Positions 10,652 to 22,340 are shown, counted from the stretch's first letter. The stretch: DNA of 64,000 nt from Echria macrotheca (GCA_030411725.1 MU839839.1:1300472-1364471), one strand, 5' to 3'. Made by a program: numbers and translations. The notes: generated from the letters alone by a model not told the origin.

Positions 10652-12757
10652 ATGATTCAGCATCCCCCTCCCGTACACAGCGGTCCGCTGCTCATGAGCC
10701 ATCCCTACGACGACCCCGACTACTATTGTCGTGAACATCGGCGCGACAGCAGTGACGGTCATGACGAGCAGCACCAGACTCAACAGCCCGATGTTGTCTA
10801 CGCCCGGGAGCGCATCTATGGCCGCCACCATCTACAACAACAAAATTACCAAACACAAAATCAACCATACGAAATCGACTCGAGGAGTCCGGAATACATC
10901 CGTCGTCACTATGGCCGCCGCACCTCCTTCGACCTCTCCACGCCCTCGACCCCAGCCTCGAGGTCACCGTCTCCGCCATACGCGCGCTCTCCCAGTCGAC
11001 CACGCAGCTCCGAGTCGTCATCCGACGAGAAGAAGGAACCCCCCTCGCTCTCCCCCTCCCAGCAAGACCTGCACCGGCTCGACGACCTCCCGATCCCGGT
11101 CGAGGGCACATCCGACTGGGCGCGCGGCCCGGGCTTCTGGCGCTGTTTCGTGGCCGTGTGCATTCCGATCCTGCTGTCCGCCTTCGAGGGGAGCGTAGTC
11201 TCGACGGCGCTCCCCGTGATCAGCTCGTCGCTCTCGCTCGGTCCCCAGTCGGCATGGGTGGCCACATCCTTTTTACTCGCGAGCATCGTGTGCCAGCCGC
11301 TGTACGGACAGCTGGCCGACATCTGGGGGCGGCGGTGGCTGATGATGCTGGCGGTGGTCGTCTTCGGCGTCGGCAGCGGCGTGGCCGGCATGGCGGGGAC
11401 CGCCCAGGTGCTCATCGCCGGCCGCGTCGTGCAGGGCCTCGGCAGCGGCGGGATCGATTTGTTCGCCGAGCTGATCCTCTGCGACATCATCCCGCTGCGC
11501 AAGCGCGGTTTTTATGTTGCCATCAAGGCGGCCGTCTACGCCCTCGGCACCACCGTCGGGCCCATCCTCGGGGGTGTCTTCGCCGAGACCAACTGGCGCT
11601 GGTGCTTTGGTGTCAACATCCCCGTGTGTGCGCTCGCTCTCGTGCTCATGTGGTGGTGGCTGCAGGTCAGCAGCGGCACGGAAGAAAAGAAAAAGGTCGG
11701 GGAGGTGCTCGCCCGTGTTGATGTCGTCGGCATCGTCCTGCTCACCACCAGCGTCGTCATGATCCTGTTCGCCCTCAGCTCCGGCGGCGCCGCGTACCCC
11801 TGGACATCACCCCTGGTTCTGGGCTTCGCTGCCGCAGGGTTGGTGGGCGTTGCGTTGTTCGCAGTCTGGGAGCGCATCGGGATGCGCAAGGGGTGGTGTC
11901 CGCACCCCATCATGTCGCCGCACATCTTCTCGAACCGTACGACGGTGGCTGCCCTCGCGCTGACGGCCATGCACGGCTTCGTGACCTATGGCTACCAGTT
12001 CTACCTCCCTCCCTTCTTCCAGGCGCTGCTAGGCGCGTCCCCCACCGAGTCGGGCGTCTACATCCTGCCCTGCTCGCTGACCATCGTCGTGCTCGCCGCC
12101 GTCGGCGGGCCGCTGCTGTCCCGCTTCGGGCGGTACCGCATAATGCACGTCGGCGGGTTCGTGGTCATGGCTCTCGGTTTGATCCTCGGTACCGGCGTCG
12201 GGCCGGAGCTGTGCGGCAAGTGGTGGATAGTCTTCTCCCTGCTCGTCGGCGTCGGGTCCGGCATCATCGTCTCGACCACCCTCCCCGCCGTCCTCGCCGA
12301 GCTGACGGACCGCGACAACGCCGCCGCCACCGGATCCTGGGCCTTCCTTAGGGGTCTGGGCTCGCTCCTCGGCGTCGCTGTACCTGGTGCTGTCTTCAAC
12401 TTCCGCTTCGCTAGGTTACTCAAGGGCGTGACGGATAAGAACGTGTCCGTGCAACTCACTGGCGGGCGAGCTTACGAGCATGCATCGGCTGCGTTCCTCG
12501 CGTCCTTCGATCACAAGACGCAAGTGCAGCTGAGGAGAGCGTTCTCGGGCGGCTTCACCACCGTGTGGGCGACGTTCCTGGTGCTCGCTGTAGCCGGGGC
12601 AATTGTCGGGTGTATGGAGAGGCAAGTTGAGCTTCGGAGTGATTTGGATAGCGATTACGGGCTCAAGAGTTCTGCCGCCGGGTCAGCCGCCGGGTCGGTA
12701 TCTGGGGCAGGGTCGAGGGAAGAGAGTGAGCGGGATTTTGACAAGAATATGGTTTGA
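10652..12757 (+). CDS. MFS transporter, DHA2 (14-TM drug:H+ antiporter) type
   Basis: A single-exon protein of 701 residues. The start at 10652 (MIQHPPPVHSG) follows an A-rich CACACACAAAC leader; the frame is open further upstream, but that part reads as leader. A hydrophilic N-terminal tail of about 150 residues, rich in His, Arg, Ser and Pro, precedes the first membrane span (FVAVCIPILLSAFEG). Family motifs are clear: GQLADIWGRRWLMM (motif A, loop 2-3), GRVVQGLGSGG and ALGTTVGPILGG (motif C of antiporters), then W.W.F..N.P. About 14 hydrophobic spans are present, matching DHA2 exporters of drugs and fungal metabolites. The acidic Ser-rich C-terminal tail is cytosolic. The substrate cannot be read from sequence. 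The nearest enzyme gene is the convergently oriented flavin monooxygenase 330 bp downstream. Confidence 0.9.
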   Translation: MIQHPPPVHSGPLLMSHPYDDPDYYCREHRRDSSDGHDEQHQTQQPDVVYARERIYGRHHLQQQNYQTQNQPYEIDSRSPEYIRRHYGRRTSFDLSTPSTPASRSPSPPYARSPSRPRSSESSSDEKKEPPSLSPSQQDLHRLDDLPIPVEGTSDWARGPGFWRCFVAVCIPILLSAFEGSVVSTALPVISSSLSLGPQSAWVATSFLLASIVCQPLYGQLADIWGRRWLMMLAVVVFGVGSGVAGMAGTAQVLIAGRVVQGLGSGGIDLFAELILCDIIPLRKRGFYVAIKAAVYALGTTVGPILGGVFAETNWRWCFGVNIPVCALALVLMWWWLQVSSGTEEKKKVGEVLARVDVVGIVLLTTSVVMILFALSSGGAAYPWTSPLVLGFAAAGLVGVALFAVWERIGMRKGWCPHPIMSPHIFSNRTTVAALALTAMHGFVTYGYQFYLPPFFQALLGASPTESGVYILPCSLTIVVLAAVGGPLLSRFGRYRIMHVGGFVVMALGLILGTGVGPELCGKWWIVFSLLVGVGSGIIVSTTLPAVLAELTDRDNAAATGSWAFLRGLGSLLGVAVPGAVFNFRFARLLKGVTDKNVSVQLTGGRAYEHASAAFLASFDHKTQVQLRRAFSGGFTTVWATFLVLAVAGAIVGCMERQVELRSDLDSDYGLKSSAAGSAAGSVSGAGSREESERDFDKNMV

Positions 12758-13088
12758 TTGTTTGTGTCGATTCAAAGATTATAGCATTTTCGTTTTTTTT
12801 CTCTTTCTTCTGTCATCTCTTCCAGTTTTATCTTTTATTCTTTTACTTCTCGGGTTAACACCAGCATCATACGTAAAGGCGGTCCAGTTTTTCAGAACTT
12901 AAAAAGTGGAGGACGGCAGTGGAATAATGGACATCACACGGTCGTGTGAAGATACCCAAAGACCGAGAATGTACATCGATCTTGAGTCGGTTGATAGAAT
13001 ATGGTACTCACCTCTCTGAAAACACGAGGTTTTGAATCTGTCCGTCCTACATTTCGGTTTGACTTGGTGATTATTGTCTCACACAACT
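12758..13088. other. Convergent intergenic region, 331 bp
   Basis: Shared 3' flank of the MFS gene (plus strand) and the flavin monooxygenase gene (minus strand). It is AT-rich with T-rich tracts and holds no gene that I can see. Confidence 0.5.
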
Positions 13089-14786
13089 CTAAAGCCTTGC
13101 CCGCACAGGCGTTCCCAGCTCGGCCTCAGCTTTCTTCCTCGCCTCCTCGAAACCTCTGATTTTGTGTGCCACCATCCTCGCCCAAGTCTTGAGCCATTCG
13201 GGATCGAACTTGGGCAGGACGCGTCCTGTCGTCCCACGTGCCGGATCACCCGCAATCTCCCGAAGAAACTCGAAGAATGCCTCGTAGTCTGGAGCGATTG
13301 AGTAGTAGTCCTTTCCGCCCTTTTTTATGGCGACGCGTTGCGCTTCCCATGTTTGTTGCTCCGCGATGCTCGGCAGGGCTCGCCCGCGTCCCGCAAGGTG
13401 GCGGGCTATCGCGACGGCTTGCCATTCGTAGACTCGGAATGTAAAACCGCCACCGAGCTTGAGTGATTGTCAGTGCGTGGGGATCGACGTATGAAAGATA
13501 AAAAATAAAGAACAGAAAAGAAAAGAGTGGGTCATAGGCTGAGAATAGGGGTCATGGGCTAATATGACGTACCATTCCAACAAAACAAAGACTCGGATCC
13601 AGGATATCGAAAGTATGCTGATAAACACCTGGGAGCCTCCTGTACGCCTTGGAGATTCGCTCTTGGACATGTGGAAGAAACGGCAGACTAAAAGTGTACC
13701 CGGTAGCAAAGATGATGTGATCAACCTCGCGACCATCAATCACCGAGCTATCTGTAAAGTGAACCGCCCCGGTCTCGGGATCCAGACGCAGGATTTGCTT
13801 GCGGACCTGGATATGCGGATGCCGAAAGGGCGCCCAGCCGAACGACGGGATCGGATCTCCCCGGAGCGAAGCCACGACGGGGTGTTTTGCATACGGGAGA
13901 ATCTCGTGGATGATTTCGTGGGCCGAAACCGAACCGCCAACGACAATGACTTTCTGCTCGGGTCAGTCCAGTCTGCTTCCCCGAAATTTCCAGGCTCATG
14001 AATACCAACCTTGTCCTTGAACTTCTCCCCGCCCCTGAAATGCTTGCTATGCACTACCCGCCCAGGGAATCGCGCGTCATACTCCACCAACCCGTCCACC
14101 GGAGGGAGCCACGGAACGTTATAATGCCCCGACGCCACGACAAGCGCATCAAACCGCTCCTGCCACCAATAATCCGCCGCACCGCCTTCCCTGCGCAGCG
14201 TGAGCACCCACTCCCCATTCACCTTCTCGGCACGCTCAACCGTGGTGCTCAGCTCGAGGAACTTGGCATGTCCGCCGCGGAGGAAGATATCCTCGATCCA
14301 CCGCCGCACGACCTCGCGGTGTCGGAACGGCGCGTCAGGGCCGTACTTGGCGAGTGTCTGTGGTGATAGGACATTCGGAAACGGCTCCGCGGTGTAACTC
14401 ATGATGGCCGGTATGATGTTGCTGTGCAGATGCTCGTGCTGGGCCGAGTCGGAGAAGCGGAGCTGATGGTTGTTGACTGCTTCGGACTTTGGCGTCTGCG
14501 CTGGGAGAGTAGGCGGGATTGGGACGGCGGAGTCAGCCGTCCCAGCGAGAAGGGCGGCCACGGATGGGATTGCAGCGGGAAGATGGGGTGTGTAAACCCT
14601 GATCTTGTTAGTATTTTCTTTCCAAGTATAACGGTCTTAGGTGAAGTACCATGTTCCTCCTATCACCGGCCTGCGGTCAAACACGCGAATGGTGTCAAAG
14701 GCTTGCTCCTTGGCAAGCGCATCCGTCACGATGGCGCCGGCCGGCCCCGCGCCGATAACGGCGACTCGTCGAGCTCTGGATGGCAT
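13089..14786 (-). CDS. Flavin-containing (class B) monooxygenase, four exons
   Basis: Exons read on the minus strand are 14786-14650, 14598-14010, 13953-13573 and 13457-13089, giving 491 residues. The introns are 51, 56 and 115 nt. The first has TACTAAC and CAG, the third a GTACGT donor. Exon 1 supplies the FAD-binding GAGPAG loop close to the N-terminus and ends at GGTW. Exon 2 carries the FMO signature FPGRVVHSKHF (F-x-G-x3-H-x3-F). Exon 3 opens with the NADPH-binding loop VVGGSVSA and contains the ATGYTFSLPF motif. The family uses FAD, NADPH and O2 to oxygenate soft nucleophiles (N, S) or act as Baeyer-Villiger enzymes; the substrate is unknown. The total coding length is an exact multiple of three across all joins, which supports the model. 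Intact as far as I can see. Confidence 0.88.
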
Positions 14787-15739
14787 GTTGGAACGCAGTA
14801 TTTATACCGAGAACGGAGCAGTAACGACACCTAGAAACGTGCCAGAATTCCAGCAATCTCGAGGAAGAACCGGCGTCCCTTATATCCGAACACCAAGGTC
14901 AAAGACCTCCCTGTTTCGGAGATCCACTGATGGCGTCTTCTATGCACCCATGGCGCGAGAAGTGACAGCTGGCCCTTCGCAGTTCTGTTGTGCGCTTCTC
15001 GGATGGCGGTCTGATACCGTAACGGAGCTAGGCAGAGGAACCGGCATGTCAAAGATGTTGTGTTACCGGATGTGTTGGCCGTGAACGGCGCAAGCCGGAT
15101 CCCCCACATGGCGCTAAATGACTGCCCCCCTTTTGAGCGTGAGATCCCTTCGTATTGTACATTGATTCCGAAATCGGTAGAATCTGACCCTATTCACGCT
15201 GAGTTGAGTCGAGCCTGAGGGTGAGAATCTTGTCTTAAAGGTGGTGAATGATGAAACTGGTCGGTGAACGCGACCAATCGTGTAAAAGTTCTGCAGATGG
15301 GGGGCTACGCCTTGCACACCTCTACTAGATGGCGTTATGTCGTCGGTGCCCCCACACCGATTTCCTGTAAGGGGATTAGGTTTTATTTGGAGTCGCCCTT
15401 GATGCAATCAGTCTCTTCTGATGATGGCTTCGATTGTCATGTTGTTTTGGGCGTTGGTGTTTGGTATCGTAAGATGTGGCGCCCCTGAAACCTATCAGAG
15501 CTCTCTGCTGCCCAGCCGAATGCAGACCATCAGGCAAAGATAACCTCGTCTTCAGCCACATTTTCTGTCTGGGTTGTAGCCTTCAAAATCTAGGGTGCTA
15601 TAAATGAGGAGATAGTGGCAGGCGCTTTGACTCGACGAAAGCCGAGTCTGCAACTTCAGGACGTTCCTATTTGCAACCTGAAAATTTCTATCACCACCGT
15701 CACTGTGCCGGAGAGCTTTTGGCACAATTAGTTTTGAAC
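14787..15739. other. Divergent promoter region, 953 bp
   Basis: It lies between the divergently transcribed flavin monooxygenase (minus) and membrane protein (plus) genes and contains no supported frame. Regulatory sites are expected here but none is recognised with confidence. Confidence 0.5.
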
Positions 15740-17741
15740 ATGGCTCCAATAAATCCACACCCCTTCTACGGAGGGATCCTCGGCCTTGCCAACTCGTCCT
15801 CCATTACTCTCCCCGAGGGCCTCTCAAACCACGGAGACCCGACCATCGTGTGTCGACCGGCTGACTGGGCCGATGTTGCCTCATTCTTCTTGATTAATTA
15901 CGTTGCTCATGCTGCCACTGTTGTAACGAATCCTGGGGAGAAGCTTCCGAGTGTCTTATTCACCACACTGCTGGCCGTCCTCTTCCCCGTTATCGGCGTC
16001 CTGCGCGGACTTCGGGCTATCAAAAGCGTGGCTTTCAATGCCAAGAGCGAGCTACAAAAGGCTGCTTGGGCGGGTGCACTCTGTACCATTCAGGAGGAGA
16101 AATGGGCACATCCTTGTAAGAGACCGCTGGCGAGAATTCAGTTAGTCGAGAGAAAGCAAACTGACGCCAAAATGAGTTCTTACGAAGCACAAGGTTCACG
16201 GGACGTACCCGCGGCGGGGCCTTTACGTTTTCCGCGATGTTCAGCCAGACGAAAAATTCGAAGACGACAAGTTGGGCGACGGCTTGATAAGCCGAAAATT
16301 TGCCCTGAACGTCTCCAAACGTTTTTCAAAACGTATCAACCAGGCCTTGTCTCGAGACCGCACCCAAGATGAGGAGAGTCCTACCAAGGTCACGACAATC
16401 TCATACAACTACAATGTGGCCAAGATACTCATCTCCATTGTCCAAACCATATATGCCGTCAAGACTGCGTATGAAACGCGCGGTAACCAGCTCGAACTTT
16501 ATGGATTTGCAGCTTTCGGGTTGACAGTTGTACCATATGCCGCGATGTCGATCGTCAATCTGGTGGCGAACCTTTTCTGTCCTTCGTTTCCAACCATGTA
16601 CATGGTGCGACAGAACGGCGTGTCGAATTACAAAGACCGCGGCTTCGACGGCTTCGTCGCAACGATCAAGTCACCACCGACTTCCAAAGCTGGAAGTTCA
16701 GAGGTAAAAAGAGACTTTGCCTTCCAAGAAAAAGGTCAGCGGATGTCTCCTTGGCTTTGGGTTATATCCATCGGTATTGGGTTGCTGCCTGTAATTGCCA
16801 TCGCTGGCTACAGTCACCTCAAGCTTGGGCAGAGCACTCTTGCGCAGCGAGTTTGGATAATGACATGGCTATTGTTGGGGGTGTTCTTCTCTCCATTCGA
16901 CTACTTTATGGTCCTTCTCATCAAAAAGCACCAACAACGCGTTTTCTTCCCTAAAATGAAGGAGGAGGCCAAACCCTTCATGGATGCGATGAAGAACTTC
17001 ACTTCACAGTGGGACGCTATGGCCTCCACCCTCAGACAATATCTCGACCATACCCGTCCCCTAACAGACCACGGAGAGGTAGATGAGACTCTAGCAGTGG
17101 CAGGGACTGACGAAGAGGCCGTGGAAAAGACCGCAAGGGAGGCGATCTACGAGTATGTGGACGCCGTTGTGTCAAGTCTAAAAGCAGGAGTTGCCATCAC
17201 ATCCCAAGGTCTTGTTGACACTCCAATGGCGGTTCCTGCAACGTCCGAAGCGGGGGTGGATCGACCTGCTGGCCCGGACCCAACACCCCAGACAAGGTTA
17301 GACTCTTGGAAAGACTTAGCATCCAGGGTGAAAAGTCTCATGGACAAACACCAAAATTTTGCACCTGAGCTCCTGCGGCTGATGCTTGAACAAGAACCAA
17401 GCCCAACCAGATCCGAAAACCAGCCGGCGCGAACAGCGGCGGGAATCTACCTTAGCCCGGCACCAGAGATAACTATAGGCCAGGATAACGCAGATTCACA
17501 ACCGCAGTTCACACTCGATCAGTTCACGGAACAGATCGAACAGATCCGCAATAGCCGCAGCACACTTGAGAATGGGTTTGTCAGGTGTCAATCCGAAGCA
17601 TTCTCTCGATTTGACAACTCGTGGACCTCCTATGGCATCATGTTCCTCTACGCCCTCCTGAGTGTTCCGGCAATCGGCGGGTTTGTGGTCGTCGGTCAAA
17701 TGATCCTGGAGTATGGAGTGTGTAAGAGAATTGTGGCATGA
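15740..17741 (+). CDS. Multi-pass membrane protein of unknown function
   Basis: Two exons are inferred, 15740-16115 and 16177-17741, with a 61-nt intron (GTAAGA donor, CTGAC branch, GAG acceptor), giving 646 residues. Hydrophobic spans are visible at LPSVLFTTLLAVLFPVIGVL (exon 1), then at NVAKILISIVQTIYAV, GFAAFGLTVVPYAAMSIVNL, WLWVISIGIGLLPVIAIAGY, WIMTWLLLGVFFSPFDYFMV and a C-terminal IMFLYALLSVPAIGGFVVVG. That is about six passes. A long hydrophilic, Glu/Ala/Ser-rich segment (roughly residues 400-590) lies before the last span. I do not recognise a named family. The layout resembles uncharacterised membrane proteins common in Pezizomycotina. It is divergently placed from the flavin monooxygenase, which need not mean a shared role. 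Confidence 0.72.
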
Positions 17742-18051
17742 TGGCTCAGAGAACGATGTTGCTAAGTTGGGACGAAGGAGGTTGACAAGCGGGACTTGAA
17801 GTCATCATGAAAGCTCAAGCCGGGCAAGATTGAACAGGCTGGCTTTCCAGGAGAAGATGGTTTTATCAATATGTAGTGATGAAACAACTCCAACACGGGG
17901 GATTCATGCTAATTAAAATCACGAATCTCTCGTGTACTTAAGTTCGGAACGCCGGGTATCAAGCACAGTATAAGAAACACAAATATATATATGGCAACCC
18001 GACCTGTGACCGCGACAAACCCACAAGTCACCGGGACCGACCCGTCGGCAC
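17742..18051. other. Convergent intergenic region, 310 bp
   Basis: 3' flanks of the membrane protein (plus) and RhoGAP (minus) genes. It is AT-rich with a short TATATATA run near 17982. No gene seen. Confidence 0.5.
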
Positions 18052-20289
18052 TTAAAAAGCCGCATTGCTCTTCCGCCCCTTCTCCAGACCAAGGTTATAC
18101 TCAGACCGCTTGCGGATCATAAACGCCAGTCCCAACAGGAAATCCGTATCGTATCTCTCCACCGGCATGTGCATCAGCGGCCGCATGATCCGACCCGCTA
18201 GCCTCTCAGCCGTCATATCGTTCTCATCCGCGGCGTCGGCGATCTCACCCCAGAGATTTAGCAACAACTTGAACAGCGCCCTCGCGGGACCTCTAAGCCC
18301 CGTAAACGCTTCCTCCCAGAAATCCAGGCCCTGGTCGAGCCGCATCGCCAGCGAGCCGCGGATGGTTGCTTGCCGAGAAAGCACAACCCACCGCTTGACG
18401 ACAGCTTCTGGAATCAGCGGCGCCGGCAGCTCGGTCAGGAACAGCAGTACCAAGTCGGCGGCATCGTACACGCTGTACCGGGCCCAGTCCAGTCCCTCCT
18501 TGCCGTAGCTTGTCCCCGGATCGCTGAAAATGTCGCGCAGCTCGGCGACTGCCGCCGGGTTTCCGTCCTGTCCGAAGATGTCCGGCGCCTGTACGCCTCC
18601 CGCGTCCCGGATAAAGTAGACACATCGCAGCACGCACAGCGGATATTCGCGGGACGTCGAACCGCCGCCGTCGTGGCGAGCCCCGGCTAGACCCCTGGCC
18701 ACTAGCATGCTCTGCGTCAAGGGAACGCCAAAGATGGCGCCAATGTCTTCCACGGCCAGGGCGGGATCGGGACCGGGCGATGGCTTGCGGCGCAGACTGA
18801 ACGTGCGGAAGGCGGATGATATGCTCGAGTTGCGACGCCGGATCGGGGGCGGACCGTCCTGGCCGTTTTGGCCGGACGTTGATGGTCGAACCGATGGCGG
18901 CACCGGCACCTCGCTCCGCGGATTCTCCCAGGTGGAGTGCCGAATATGGCCAAAGACCTTCCCCAGGCGGCTTTGTGGCCTCTCCTGGCTCGTTGGCTGA
19001 CGGTTCCCCGACGTGATGACTGTGCGGACGCCAGGGGCCGATCCATCGTGGGAGTGGGGGTCGGACGACTCAGAGCCGGCTACACTCCCCCCGCTTGGAT
19101 GATCGCGATGAACCACGGGATGGGGTGAGTTTGACAAGGAGGAAGGCAGACTGAAGTTGGACAGCGTAGGACGATGTCCTGTTGACGATGACCTGGCTCT
19201 AGCCCTCGGTGGGGGAGTCGGCGGTCTGACGGGCATCTCGGCGAGTTCATCGAGCAGCTCGTCAATGTCACCCACCGGGACGCCGCCATATCCTTTTGGC
19301 CACAGGGCTTTCGCGACAACGTCATCGACTCGATCAGACGCAACGGCCTCTTTAGCTTTTGAGGTAGTGACAAGGGGAAACGCTCGCACATCGTCGCTTA
19401 GCTCGATGGCGCTGTCGGGCGCATCCCCAAAAGAAGGGTCGCGCCGGCGCAGCTGCAGGCGGTCTAGCTCCTGGTCCAGTGCCGAGATGGCATGGTCGTA
19501 GAGGAGATCGACGTAGCGTCGCAGTGAGGCGAAAGCGCCATTGGTGTCCGCCTCTGCACGCAGCAGCTCCGCTGCCTCGCGAATTCTGCTGGCGATCAGA
19601 GCCAGCTCGTCCCTACAGACGAGATCGGTTTCCGAGCTGGATCGGGCATCATGTTCAGTGGAAACTCTAGCGGGATCGGTCCTGAGCAAGTTAGCACTGT
19701 TGTAGGATGCGACGGGAAGAACATACAAAGCGATCAGGTCAACAGCGAGCGCCAATGTAACCCTGTATCCATCAAGAGTTCCCCTGAGCTTTTCGATCTG
19801 GTCACGGCTAGCCAGCCACCGTGACTTCTTCTCGATCCGGGGAACCCCTCCACGCCCGAGAACACCAAGACATCCGTCTATCTCATCGACGATGCGGTGA
19901 CAATTGCCAAGCACGAAGGGGGTAGCCCTCGCAAGACGAGGCGGGAACGTTGCGGCATCGTCCTTCAGAAGATCAAGCACGCTATCCAGCGAGTGCAACA
20001 AGGTCGCGATGGAGTCCAGATCCGGCCGGGACTCGCGAACCTCGCGCACGAAGTTGCCGAGCGCCAGCGAGGTTTTGGCAATGGCGTTGCTCACGGCAAA
20101 ACAGCCGGTGTTGATGGAGCTACATTGCGTATCAGTATCGCCCCGAGACAACACAGCGTAGCAAACTTACATCCAGTCCATCTTTTGTTCCGCGCGAGGT
20201 GGAGGAGAGGGCCCAGTGTGCGACTGCATGAGCGGGCGATGAACCGGCTTAAAGGACATGTTGCTGACTGAATGCACCGACATCGCCAT
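18052..20289 (-). CDS. RhoGAP-domain protein with N-terminal helical domain
   Basis: Exons are 20289-20171 and 20119-18052. The 51-nt intron has a strong GTAAGT donor and TGTAG acceptor, and the product is 728 residues. A second, in-frame candidate intron of 45 nt (19682-19726; GTATGT, TGCTAAC, CAG) would remove 15 residues and leave 713. The N-terminal 170 residues are helical (SNAIAKTSLALGNFV, then LDSVLDLLKDD) and resemble the N-terminal module often found on fungal signalling and NLR-like proteins. The middle is Ser/Pro/Arg-rich. The C-terminal 260 residues form a RhoGAP domain: IFGVPL, a FIRDAG segment supplying the likely arginine finger, LVLLFLTELPAPLIP, and LLLNLW. The family accelerates GTP hydrolysis by Rho/Cdc42-type GTPases in polarity and cytoskeleton control. 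The exact upstream start is uncertain: 20289 is the first of two nearby ATGs. Confidence 0.82.
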
Positions 20290-21515
20290 GACATTGAGAA
20301 CACACCGTCCTCGAATTCGGTCGGTGGAAGATGAGCACCGTGAACTCGACTCGTCGCGGTGACCAAGGTCGGCGTTGCATCCAGCGCCAGCCCACTTGCC
20401 GCATCGGGGGCTAGCCGCTGTTCCGCAGCGCACGAGCCCTGTATCTCGCAGCTGTGGAGGCTGGAGAGTGCGGGGCAGCCGAGGACGTCGACCTGTTTTC
20501 GTCTTGCGATGCGGGGAACCTTCACATGAACCGTATTTTCTCACTCGTATCCGTATCATCACCGTCAACTGGTCAGCTTGCGTAGGTGTGGGGGCTCGGT
20601 CCCCTTCCCGGGGTTAATGCGGAATGGCAATAGCGTGAAACAACTCGGGCCCAACCCTCGATCCTCTCATTACGTCCGACGTTGAAGATACCGTTGACGA
20701 AATGCAGCCTGGAATGTCCCCTCCGGAGCTAGAAGGGTAAGCGGGTGGTAAGAGCTCCCCAGGGAATTGAGGCGCCGGTTTCATGATGTTGCTACCCCGC
20801 ATATCTTGGCCGGACCGAGAGACTCGGTAAAATTGCTCCGTGCCGCTCCGACCCCGGGCCGCGTAGGGCGGGACCGAACCGGGACGGCCGTTCGGAGCCA
20901 CCACTCCGGAACAACCACCTCACCCGCAAGCAGCGCGAGAAAACATCCGAATCGGTCGCGACCTTTTCGCTTTTCGGCTGGGTTTTGGCGGATGTCACTT
21001 TCTCATGGGTCGTTCATGTTCACTGTTCTAACATTGTCCGCCCCTTACTCTCTTTAAATGTCCTTGCTCGTGACATTCTACCCCTGAATTCCAGTCTGAC
21101 GGTTGTAAAGAGCCAGTGATAACTTTGAACCCGGTTAAGACGGCCAAACGTCTAATCGCTATTTGCTGAAGAAGGGGGCTTTGAAGGAAACGACGCCTTG
21201 CCATTTTTCGCAGGATGATGGAGTTAGATAACTAGATTATTATTTTTCTTACACCGTAAGGGACTTTAGTCCCAGGTCTTAAGGGCCTACACGGTAGTTC
21301 TACGGTTACTATCCAAGTGGAAACGCTGCTATCACGCTGTGAGGGAGACAAGACTGCGTGCCTAGGCTGTACAAAACCCCTAGATAATTGTACATGACTC
21401 CAACGGACCCAACGACTCGCGCTCGAGTCCAGAGGGTGGCCCACGAGAGGCTGAAATAGGCCACCCCGTGTTGGTGAGTGTTTTCGTGTGTTTCATTTTT
21501 GTCGATATGCCAGTC
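20290..21515. other. Intergenic region, 1.2 kb
   Basis: Upstream of the RhoGAP gene. No frame is supported. It includes a TCAGGGGTA element at 21079-21087 and probably the 3' flank of the next minus-strand gene. Confidence 0.45.
21079..21087 (-). promoter_or_regulatory. TCAGGGGTA motif upstream of the RhoGAP gene
   Basis: Fourth copy of the 9-mer, about 790 bp 5' of the RhoGAP start. The distance makes a promoter role less certain than at the first two sites. Confidence 0.22.
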
Positions 21516-22340
21516 TCACAGCCCACGGGGTCCGCCCGAGCCAGGAGTTCCAAAACACTTGCGTCTCTCCGTTCTATGCCCGCCATTTCCAGATGCGCGT
21601 ATATCTTTGTTCTTGGATGTTTTATCCGTCTTGCTCGAGGCCTCTGTATTCAACCTACACACACATCCTGCGATAGGAATCGTCATCGTTGATGATCGGA
21701 TTCGAGAACCACTCCCGACTTCTCCAACCTCGTTGTCGTAGTCCGGAACCTTTTCCATAGGCCAAAACCACCATGATCCATATGCTGGCTGAAGACGGTG
21801 GACAATGGTGTTGAGGGACATACCGGGGACGAAATAGGAATAGTGAAAAAAGGAATGCGTCTCGCTACACCCCACCACACTATTTATGTTCCCCGCCGTC
21901 AGATCGCAAAGACGGAACCCGGCAACGTATCTGATCTCTTGAGCGTAGACCGTGACCCTGGCAACCCAGCGTGATTCCGATTCTGGCTTCTCGGGGAATT
22001 CCCGGAGCTCATATACGCGATGCACCGAGCTATGAAACTGAAGTGTAGATGGCTTGGGCTGGTCTCTCAAGCCATAGCCGACATACCCACTGCCAGGTAC
22101 AACATGGGAAGTCGTCCAGTAAAAGCCGTTCTCCATTACCTGTTGAAGATTGTCGCATATGACCATGAACAAGGCAATCCACGGATGGGCGGGACAAGAT
22201 GACGTGTCGGGAGAAATCGATTCATAGAATTTGTAGGTACTGTGGGAGGTCTCGAGATTTGGAACGAGGAATATTCGAAGATAGTGGTCTCGGGTATAAC
22301 CCTCGGAGGGGGCGCCATTGTCAGGGTGTTGAGCAGCCAT
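21516..22340 (-). CDS. Hypothetical protein, no recognised domain
   Basis: A single open frame of 274 residues from the ATG at 22340 (MAAQHPDNGAPSEG). The frame extends 24 residues further upstream to 22412, but the short hydrophobic part there is not a convincing signal peptide. Residues 25-220 have balanced, protein-like composition with many aromatic residues (FYWTTSHVV, SWWFWPMEKVPDYD) and beta-like segments such as VARVTVYAQEIRYVAGFRLCD. The last 50 residues are Lys/Thr/Gly-rich and could be read-through past the true end or an unrecognised intron. It could be a lineage-specific protein or a decaying gene. No function is proposed. Confidence 0.45.
   Translation of the reverse strand: MAAQHPDNGAPSEGYTRDHYLRIFLVPNLETSHSTYKFYESISPDTSSCPAHPWIALFMVICDNLQQVMENGFYWTTSHVVPGSGYVGYGLRDQPKPSTLQFHSSVHRVYELREFPEKPESESRWVARVTVYAQEIRYVAGFRLCDLTAGNINSVVGCSETHSFFHYSYFVPGMSLNTIVHRLQPAYGSWWFWPMEKVPDYDNEVGEVGSGSRIRSSTMTIPIAGCVCRLNTEASSKTDKTSKNKDIRASGNGGHRTERRKCFGTPGSGGPRGL

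Noticed and set aside
16116..16372. Continuation of the first exon frame of the membrane protein to a stop at 16372
   Set aside because: A GTAAGA donor, CTGAC branch and phase-correct acceptor at 16176 lead into the long downstream frame; the continuation loses hydrophobic pattern and becomes Arg-rich.
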